A stretch of 12,378 nt of DNA from assembly GCA_903903935.1 (NCBI GenBank), contig CAIVAX010000174.1, positions 1-12,378 on the forward strand, written 5' to 3'. This document shows positions 7,024 through 12,378 of the stretch, piece after piece. How positions within the stretch are numbered: position 1 is the stretch's first letter; the number at the start of each line of letters is the position of its first letter. The notes under the pieces were generated by a model. It was given only the letters and a program-made list of their open reading frames with translations, was not told the origin of the DNA and made no database searches. The translations under genes were made by a program, and so were the position numbers. This stretch comes from an uncultured Hyphomicrobiales bacterium (GTDB lineage Bacteria > Pseudomonadota > Alphaproteobacteria > Rhizobiales > Beijerinckiaceae).

Positions 7024-8301
7024 TTACTGGGCTGGCGATGTCTTTCTGGATTTATCTGACAATACTCGGCGGCAGAAACTAGGGCCATCTTCATGGTCTT
7101 CAATATAGCCAGAGGTGCAGATGAAATCCGCAAAGGCGTTTTTGTTGGGCTCGCGCTGCAACCAAGGCGCCTCTTCGCCATCCTCAACTTTCTGAATGGC
7201 TTTCAGCAATGCCTGCCGCACGGCGATAATGACAATATCGGTCGAGCCCAGATATTCTTGCGTACGATCCTGAATGGCGCCCTGCGTTTCAATCGCAAAG
7301 GCATCTTGCGCGGGGAAGTAAATACCCATGCCGCCAAAGCTCGCGCCCGACTTCATCTGTTCGCGATCCTGCATATAGCGATTTTCGGGACGGCGTACAT
7401 GGCGATGATCGTCTGCCACATTCTCATGATGGTTTTGAATGAGGCGCTCTTTATTGAGCGGCTCAGAATGGCGATAGAAGAATTCGTAGCGATAATGATT
7501 GTAATCATCCACCGGCACATACCAGCGCCCCTGATAACCACTCTCGCCTGTTGATGTAGAAGGTGTCGCACCATTGGGATAGACATAATTATTGACGCGC
7601 AAATATTTCTTACCCGCGGGAGAATTATGCAGCGCAAAAATCCGCGTGCCAAAACTTGTCTGCTCAATGCTGATGCTAGGCGGATCATTGCCACGCAGAG
7701 CGGCAATATCATTACCAGAGCGCACGCTGGCAATGCCCGGCGGGCGCCGATGTAGATAAGTGGTATGCGCAGGATCAGTTGAGCTCTCGAGACCTTGCAG
7801 CCAATTGCAGGTTTGCAGAACGCGGAAGGTGATGCGATTGGGCTCTGGACCCGTGAGAAATTCAAAATCTGGAATCAGTGGCGGCTCGCCTTCGCCCATA
7901 TAGGCCCAAATCGCACCACCCTTTTCTTGCACAGGGTAGGCCTTATGCCGAACCTTGTGACAGAATTTTTTATCCTGAGGTTCGGCGGGTTGATCAAGAC
8001 AATTGCCATGACGATCAAACAACCACCCATGATAAAGACAGCGCAGACCACCATCCTCAACCCGGCCATAAGATAAATCTGTCGCGCGATGCGGACAGGC
8101 CCGGCCAATCAATCCCAAATGATCCTTGTCATCGCGAAACAGAACGAGATCCTCGCTCATAATCCGAATGGGCAAAGGATCGCCGCCAATCGGCATTTCT
8201 TGACTAGTGGCTATCGGTTGCCAATAAGAGCGCAGAAATTTGCCACAGGGCGTGCCCGGACCTGTTTGTGTGAGTAGATCGTTTTTGGCCTTCGATAACA
8301 C
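7024..8301 (-). CDS. Rieske non-haem iron aromatic oxygenase, alpha subunit (phthalate 4,5-dioxygenase / LigX-like group)
   Basis: This 425-residue protein is a terminal oxygenase that hydroxylates an aromatic ring or removes an O-methyl group. The N-terminal Rieske [2Fe-2S] centre is C69-P-H71 with C88-L-Y-H91 (CxH-x16-CxxH). The catalytic domain begins near residue 155; its iron site is NWLQGLESSTDPAHTTYLH with D176, H179 and H184, and the C-terminal iron-binding Asp is probably D333 in QDAFAIETQGAI. The latter segment, with DRTQEYLGSTD after it, is typical of the phthalate 4,5-dioxygenase and LigX-like single-subunit group, not of the naphthalene or biphenyl type. There is no small beta subunit and no reductase in the window, so electrons must come from a protein encoded elsewhere. 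It starts with GTG at 8301, preceded by a strong GGAGGAG at 8 nt. Substrate is unknown; a methoxylated or carboxylated aromatic is the best guess. Confidence 0.93.
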   Translation of the reverse strand: MLSKAKNDLLTQTGPGTPCGKFLRSYWQPIATSQEMPIGGDPLPIRIMSEDLVLFRDDKDHLGLIGRACPHRATDLSYGRVEDGGLRCLYHGWLFDRHGNCLDQPAEPQDKKFCHKVRHKAYPVQEKGGAIWAYMGEGEPPLIPDFEFLTGPEPNRITFRVLQTCNWLQGLESSTDPAHTTYLHRRPPGIASVRSGNDIAALRGNDPPSISIEQTSFGTRIFALHNSPAGKKYLRVNNYVYPNGATPSTSTGESGYQGRWYVPVDDYNHYRYEFFYRHSEPLNKERLIQNHHENVADDHRHVRRPENRYMQDREQMKSGASFGGMGIYFPAQDAFAIETQGAIQDRTQEYLGSTDIVIIAVRQALLKAIQKVEDGEEAPWLQREPNKNAFADFICTSGYIEDHEDGPSFCRRVLSDKSRKTSPAQ

Positions 8302-8389
8302 TTGCGCAACTCCTCCAACATCCGATCACAGAGCCATCACTCACTCAGCAATCAGGACGGATTATTCCCATTATGATAAACGTCCGGCC

Positions 8390-9571
8390 TCAGCCTTGAC
8401 AAGATAAAGTGGCGGTTAAATGGTCGCGAGCTGCCGTTAGCCCAGCAGGCACATGCGGCACGCCGGCCACTTTGAGGCTCATCTCAACACCGGCCAGCGC
8501 GCCCATCAATAAGAGGTCATTGCACGAGCCCAAATGACCGATACGAAAGACCTTGCCAGCCACTTTCGACAGCCCCATGCCAAGCGAAATGTCAAAACTC
8601 TTCAACGCCACTTCGCGGAAATAATCCGCATTATGCCCCTCTGGCATCAGCACGGCTGTCAGCACAGGCGAATAGGCCTCTTCATCCAGACATAGAATTT
8701 CAAGACCCCATCCGCGCACAGCAGCGCGTGTAGCAGCGGCAAGGCGCTTATGCCGCGCATAGACTTGCGGCAACCCCTCTTCCTGCATCAAAGTGAACGC
8801 CTCACGCAATCCATAGAGGAGATTGGTTGCTGGCGTTGAAGGAAAGAAGCCCAGCGCATTGGCCTTGATCATATCTGACCAATCCCAAAATGAACGCGGC
8901 ATTTTATTCGTCTGCGACGCGGCCACAGCCTTGGGCGAAATAGCCGCCAAACCCAAACCTGGCGGCATCATCAGCCCTTTTTGCGAACAGGCGACGGCGA
9001 CATCAACGCCCCATTCATCATGCTGAAACTCAATCGAGCCCAGGCCCGAGACCGTATCGACCATCAAGAGCGCTGGATGATGGGCTTGATCCATCGCTTT
9101 TCTGATTTGATCGATTGCGCTGGTAGCGCCAATCGATGTTTCATTATGCACAACCATTACAGCCTTGATGGCATGCGTCTTGTCGTCCCTCAAACGTGCT
9201 TCAACGCTGTTGGGATCGACAGGATGACGCCAATCGCCGGGGATGAGGTCAACATGAATGCCCCATTTCTCTGCCATATGGCGCCATTGCATTGCAAAGT
9301 GACCTGTCTCAACCATCAGCACGCGATCACCCGGCGACAATGTATTCACAATCGCAGCCTCCCACGCGCCCGTGCCAGAGGCGGGATAAATCATCACCGG
9401 ATGCTTGGTGTTGAAAATCGTCTGGCAGCCAGCCAAAACACTGCGGCCCAGACGCGCAAATTCTTCACTGCGATGATCAATAATGGGCGCAGAAATCGCC
9501 CGCAGAATCCGATCCGGAATCGGACTGGGGCCTGGAATATGCAGAAAATGTTGACCCGATGTCTGAACCAT
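8390..9571 (-). CDS. Class V PLP aminotransferase, serine-glyoxylate aminotransferase family
   Basis: This 393-residue enzyme is full length and close in pattern to methylotroph serine-glyoxylate aminotransferase (SgaA): HIPGPSPIPDRI near 11-22, IDHRSEEF (31-38), YPASGTGAWEAA (62-73), AVMVVHNETSIGATS (137-151), MVDTVSGLGS (170-179, with PLP-ring Asp172), the Schiff-base lysine K198 in CSQKGLMMPPG, and GKVFRIGHLG near the C-terminus. Relatives use serine or alanine with glyoxylate; the ureidoglycine-glyoxylate enzyme PucG is also related. The ATG at 9571 has GAGGG about five bases upstream; a GTG two codons earlier (9577) lies too close to that site. It stands 54 nt after the GST gene and 88 nt before the Rieske gene. 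Its job in an aromatic operon is unclear: it may deal with glyoxylate, pyruvate or an amino-containing substrate. The link to purines in the left block through glyoxylate is speculative. Confidence 0.92.
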   Translation of the reverse strand: MVQTSGQHFLHIPGPSPIPDRILRAISAPIIDHRSEEFARLGRSVLAGCQTIFNTKHPVMIYPASGTGAWEAAIVNTLSPGDRVLMVETGHFAMQWRHMAEKWGIHVDLIPGDWRHPVDPNSVEARLRDDKTHAIKAVMVVHNETSIGATSAIDQIRKAMDQAHHPALLMVDTVSGLGSIEFQHDEWGVDVAVACSQKGLMMPPGLGLAAISPKAVAASQTNKMPRSFWDWSDMIKANALGFFPSTPATNLLYGLREAFTLMQEEGLPQVYARHKRLAAATRAAVRGWGLEILCLDEEAYSPVLTAVLMPEGHNADYFREVALKSFDISLGMGLSKVAGKVFRIGHLGSCNDLLLMGALAGVEMSLKVAGVPHVPAGLTAARDHLTATLSCQG

Positions 9572-9604
9572 TCTCACCCTCGACTGTGAATATAAATGAA
9601 TCTG

Positions 9605-9626
9605 CTAATCAGCATCTAATCAGCAT
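9605..9626. repeat. Tandem duplication of an 11-bp unit at a gene end
   Basis: CTAATCAGCAT occurs twice without a gap (9605-9615 and 9616-9626). On the - strand the first copy met by transcription reaches the last base of the GST stop codon and the second follows in the 54-nt spacer before the aminotransferase. It looks like a recent slippage duplication. No function is evident. Confidence 0.8.
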
Positions 9627-10225
9627 CACAATTTGGGTTCAGTCTTGGCAATCAGCGGCACTTGGCGCAGATTGGCATACCAGTTCGCTAAATGCGGGTA
9701 ATCGGTGCGCCAGCTTTCATAGACCTTATGCTGATCAATAAAGAACAACGCACAGGCATAAGAGGCCTGTAAAAGGCCTAGCTGCTCTGGCAAATGAGCA
9801 AGATTTTTTTCAATCTCGCGCAAGCCAGCCACTAGCTTTTGATGTTGCCGCTCCAGCCATGCAGCAGATTGCTGCTCAGGCCCATGTTCACGCACTTCCA
9901 TGCGGCACGCAACGGCTGCATCCAGAACACCCTGCGCCAGAGCCTCTTGCTGGAGAATGTGTCGGCGCGCTGTGGCATCCTCACCATAGAGGCGCGGGCC
10001 CGTGCCGATCTCATCGAGATATTGGCAGATCAATCCAGATTCGATGAGAACCTCACCTTCATCGGTGACAAAGGTCGGCACTTTACCAAGCGGATTAAGA
10101 GCGGCGATATCAACACCCACATCACGCGCTTTGACCTTTTCAAGCCGATCACCAAGGCCCTTGAGATGGGCAATGATCTCGACCTTGCGCACAAAGGGCG
10201 AAATCGGGCTGATGAATAATCTCAT
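9626..10225 (-). CDS. Glutathione S-transferase family protein
   Basis: This 199-residue protein has both GST domains. The thioredoxin-like N-terminal half starts MRLFISPISPFVRKVE with the candidate glutathione-activating Ser in the SPFVRK turn (Ser9), then NPLGKVPTFV with the cis-Pro50 and LIESGLICQYLDE with the glutathione-binding Glu62-Ser63 pair. The helical C-terminal half runs from about residue 85, ending with YPHLANWYANL. The pattern resembles YibF-like bacterial GSTs, not the zeta class that holds maleylacetoacetate isomerase. The frame is open to a TTG at 10237, but the ATG at 10225 has TTGGAG six bases upstream and gives the family N-terminus. In a ring-cleavage cluster a GST may isomerise a maleyl-type product, cleave an ether bond as LigE/F do, or detoxify; which one is not shown. 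It starts 42 nt after the permease stop codon. Confidence 0.9.
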   Translation of the reverse strand: MRLFISPISPFVRKVEIIAHLKGLGDRLEKVKARDVGVDIAALNPLGKVPTFVTDEGEVLIESGLICQYLDEIGTGPRLYGEDATARRHILQQEALAQGVLDAAVACRMEVREHGPEQQSAAWLERQHQKLVAGLREIEKNLAHLPEQLGLLQASYACALFFIDQHKVYESWRTDYPHLANWYANLRQVPLIAKTEPKL

Positions 10226-10245
10226 AGAATGCTCCAAACTGTCGT

Positions 10246-10261
10246 GACCGCTTCTGCGGTC
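10246..10261. other. Intercistronic stem-loop between permease and GST genes
   Basis: GACCGC (10246-10251) and GCGGTC (10256-10261) form a perfect 6-bp stem with a 4-nt loop, AGAA on the transcribed - strand. It begins 6 nt past the permease stop codon and lies about 20 nt before the GST start. No T run follows, so it may protect the upstream transporter mRNA from 3' decay or mark a processing point rather than stop transcription. Confidence 0.5.
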
Positions 10262-10267
10262 GGTCTC

Positions 10268-12010
10268 TCATCTTGCGTGAATGCCAAATCGATTGCTCAT
10301 CAGCCTAACCACCATAGCGGCTGTCAGACTGATCAGCATAATCACTGTGCCCACCACAGCAGCCGGGCCCAGACTGCCGCTCGACAAAAACTCGACCTGC
10401 AGCACAGATAAAACGCGATTATTGCCTGACGAGAGCAGCATCACCGAGGCTACATTGCGGATCGTGCTGGCAAAGACGATAATGCCAACTACAGCTAAAG
10501 CGGGGACAGCCAAGGGCACAATAATAGTGCGGAAAGTTTTGTTCCAACTGCCGCCCACAACACGGCCCGCTTCTTCAATTTCATTTCCAAGTTGCAACAT
10601 ATGCACTTTCAGCACCTGCACACCCAAAGGCATGGCAGATAAGAAGCTGATGAAAATGAGCGACCAGACTGTGCCGTAAAAGATGGCAAAGAGGGGCACT
10701 TGCACGCTCATGTTCAGATAACCGAAGCTGAGTACGACACCGGGCACACAAATCGGCAACCAGCTCACAAGATCCAACGGGCCGGCAAGACGTGTGCGCA
10801 CCCGCACAACACAATAGGCAACGAGCGAATAGACCACCACAGCCAAAATCGCCGCACCAAAACCCATTGTGAGCATATTATTGAGGCTTGAGAGAAACGA
10901 AATATCACTCAGCGCTTTGGTCCAATGCGCGAATGTCCAGACCTGCGGCAGATCAAAAAAGCCAAACAGAGTCATGAAACTGCCTGCAATCAGCATCAGA
11001 AAGGGCAAAAGACTAATGCTGCTGACAAACAAAAGCAGGAACACAAAGGCTGGCAGGCGCCAAATGCCCAATTGCACAGATGCAGGATTGCCGCGTCCAT
11101 TCACCGTTACATAAGAGCGGCGCGTGGACGTCCAGCGCTGCAAAATGATCAAGGGAATAATAAGAGCCAGCATGGAAAGACCCAAAGTCCCAGCAGCATG
11201 AAACTCCGGCGGACTATCGGACATCAGCAAATACAATTTCGTACTATAGACCTGCAATTTGATCGGCGCGCCCAGAATGAGCTCAATCTCAAAAGTTTCC
11301 AATCCACGAATGATGGACATAATCAGCACCACCATAATAGCAGGCGCCATAATGGGTAGAACAATGCGCACTAAAGTCTGCAAACGACCAGCGCCACATA
11401 TGCGCGAGGCTTCTTCAATCGCCGAGTCAAGATTGCGAAAAGCGGGGGTCAGCAACATCACTTTCACGGCAATGCCGTAAGTTGTCACATGGACAAACAC
11501 AATGCCCCAGAAGGAATAGAGATTAAAAGGAGGATTAGATGTCAGCCCCAGCGCTAAGATCCATTCGTTCATCAATCCAAAATTCGGATCAAACAGCAAC
11601 AACCAGCCCGTCAGCACACCCAAAGAGGGCAGAAAGAACATCAGCCAGAAACAAAATTCGAATGTCCGCGCTCCCGGCACATCTGTTCGAGCCAAGAGCC
11701 AAGCGATGAAAATAGAAACCGGCATGGCAATAAATTGCGTGGCCGCGACAATCGCCAGCGTATTGAGCGCAGACTGCCACATGCCCGGCTCTTCAAACGC
11801 TTTATGCCAAGGAATCGTGCCATAAAAGGCCGAAAATTTGGTTGGCAGAAAAGCAATAATCGACAGCGCCACTATTGGATAAATGACCAGAAAGGAGATG
11901 CAGGCCAGCAAGAGCCCAACTAAGAGCGGGACACGATAAAGATAGACGGTGCGCAGAACTTTGAGCAGTCCCGTCACCTCATCCTGTTCTAGGCTCTGGC
12001 TTATACTCAC
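10268..12010 (-). CDS. ABC transporter permease with two fused membrane domains (FbpB/ThiP type)
   Basis: This 580-residue inner-membrane protein holds two copies of the binding-protein-dependent permease domain in one chain, as in FbpB and ThiP. Numbering from the GTG, the first hydrophobic helix spans about 28-55 and the last about 550-572. Two cytoplasmic EAA loops that dock on the ATPase are clear: IEEASRICGAGRLQTLVRIV (198-217) and IEEAGRVVGGSWNKTFRTII (478-497). I count roughly a dozen hydrophobic helices. The frame is open to a TTG at 12019, but that codon touches the GAGGA site at 12024-12020, whereas the GTG at 12010 is nine bases from it, so I prefer the GTG. The stop codon of the ATPase gene ends 5 nt upstream. 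A solute-binding protein is not in the window and is probably encoded beyond the right edge. The enzymes downstream suggest an aromatic acid as cargo, though FbpB-type proteins often carry iron or organophosphonates. Confidence 0.93.
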   Translation of the reverse strand: MSISQSLEQDEVTGLLKVLRTVYLYRVPLLVGLLLACISFLVIYPIVALSIIAFLPTKFSAFYGTIPWHKAFEEPGMWQSALNTLAIVAATQFIAMPVSIFIAWLLARTDVPGARTFEFCFWLMFFLPSLGVLTGWLLLFDPNFGLMNEWILALGLTSNPPFNLYSFWGIVFVHVTTYGIAVKVMLLTPAFRNLDSAIEEASRICGAGRLQTLVRIVLPIMAPAIMVVLIMSIIRGLETFEIELILGAPIKLQVYSTKLYLLMSDSPPEFHAAGTLGLSMLALIIPLIILQRWTSTRRSYVTVNGRGNPASVQLGIWRLPAFVFLLLFVSSISLLPFLMLIAGSFMTLFGFFDLPQVWTFAHWTKALSDISFLSSLNNMLTMGFGAAILAVVVYSLVAYCVVRVRTRLAGPLDLVSWLPICVPGVVLSFGYLNMSVQVPLFAIFYGTVWSLIFISFLSAMPLGVQVLKVHMLQLGNEIEEAGRVVGGSWNKTFRTIIVPLAVPALAVVGIIVFASTIRNVASVMLLSSGNNRVLSVLQVEFLSSGSLGPAAVVGTVIMLISLTAAMVVRLMSNRFGIHAR

Positions 12011-12015
12011 GCCGA

Positions 12016-12378
12016 TCAATCCTCATAAGGCCAGAACGAAACAGCCTCAGGCGGCAAATGAAAGCGAACCTTTTGCCCTTCGGCCCAGCTGCGATTGCTG
12101 GGCAAGGCAAACAACACTGTATCAGGTCCAATGCGTAAACGCGCTTCGCAATGCTCGCCCGCAAAGAGCAAATCTTCGATGGTCGCCACAACGCAATTCT
12201 CGCGCGTTTCGCTCTCATCAAGCCATGTGACAAATTCGGGACGAATGGATAATTCAATGCGCTCAGACGCCGCATTCTCAGCTTTGGCAAATTGGCCCAA
12301 GATCAGCGTGCCTGCCTCATCAGATAGACGCACTCCATATTGACCATTGCGCTCTTGTCTGTGGCCATAGAGTTTGAC
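12016..12378 (-). CDS. ABC transporter ATP-binding protein (3' part, TOBE domain only)
   Basis: The frame is open through the right edge and only the last 120 codons are visible, so the ATPase domain itself is outside. What remains has a TOBE_2-like shape: the segment IELSIRPEF with the classic RPE motif, then EDLLFAGEHCEARLRIG and a final GQKVRFHLPPEAVSFWPYED. This C-terminal regulatory domain is found in MalK/PotA/FbpC-like importer ATPases. The stop codon lies 5 nt before the GTG of the fused permease gene, and the two products should form one importer. It is a different gene from the ATPase at the left edge: the two TOBE domains share little beyond the fold pattern. The assignment rests on the RPE motif, the position and the permease partner. 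Confidence 0.82.
   Translation of the reverse strand, partial: VKLYGHRQERNGQYGVRLSDEAGTLILGQFAKAENAASERIELSIRPEFVTWLDESETRENCVVATIEDLLFAGEHCEARLRIGPDTVLFALPSNRSWAEGQKVRFHLPPEAVSFWPYED

Noticed and set aside
8355-8385. GGACG/CGTCC inverted repeat between the aminotransferase and Rieske genes
   Set aside because: A 5-bp stem with a 21-nt loop is too weak to separate from chance.
8981-9589. Long + strand open frame of 202 codons opposite the aminotransferase
   Set aside because: It is the mirror of a clear PLP enzyme, shows no recognisable domain, and its composition is rich in Arg/His/Asn as expected for an antisense frame.
12011-12019. TTG at 12019 as the permease start
   Set aside because: It directly touches the only ribosome-binding candidate; the GTG at 12010 is spaced nine bases from it.
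1-12378. Mobile elements, integrase, tRNA, CRISPR or transcription-factor genes
   Set aside because: Looked for on both strands and none seen; no inverted-repeat-bounded unit, transposase-like frame, spaced repeat array or helix-turn-helix protein is present.

Overview
The window looks like a catabolic stretch of a proteobacterial chromosome, most likely an alphaproteobacterium. I infer this from family resemblance and gene order; no taxonomic marker gene is present. GC content looks to be in the mid-50s by eye. Coding density is high, no gap without a gene reaches 300 bases, and I saw no RNA gene, insertion sequence, phage gene or CRISPR array.

Left block (1-3246, + strand). This is a tight three-gene run: the 3' end of a PotA/FbpC-type ABC transporter ATPase, an inosine/uridine-preferring-type nucleoside hydrolase, and a full-length adenine deaminase (ade). 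The gaps are 17 and 13 nt, so one mRNA is likely. The simplest reading is import of a nucleoside or purine, cleavage to free base plus ribose, and deamination of adenine to hypoxanthine and ammonia.

Right block (12378 down to 3271, - strand). Nine genes all run leftwards. In transcription order they are: the 3' end of a second ABC ATPase; a fused double-domain ABC permease; a glutathione S-transferase; a class V PLP aminotransferase of the serine-glyoxylate type; a Rieske non-haem iron oxygenase; a small VOC-fold metalloprotein; a LigB-type (class III) extradiol dioxygenase without its LigA partner; a protein of the 4,5-dihydroxyphthalate decarboxylase (Pht5) family; and an intradiol dioxygenase most like hydroxyquinol 1,2-dioxygenase. 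Most are separated by 5-90 nt; the last is set off by 179 nt and may have its own promoter. This looks like an import-and-degrade operon for a substituted, probably carboxylated, aromatic compound: uptake by ABC transporter, hydroxylation or O-demethylation by the Rieske enzyme, decarboxylation, then ring opening.

The combination is the most interesting thing here. Two unrelated ring-cleavage enzymes, plus a third protein of a fold that includes ring-cleavage enzymes, sit in one run, together with an aminotransferase and a GST. The dehydrogenase, the Rieske reductase and the LigA subunit of the textbook phthalate/protocatechuate route are absent from the window. The substrate cannot be named from sequence. 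The two blocks converge with only 24 nt between stop codons and no clear terminator.
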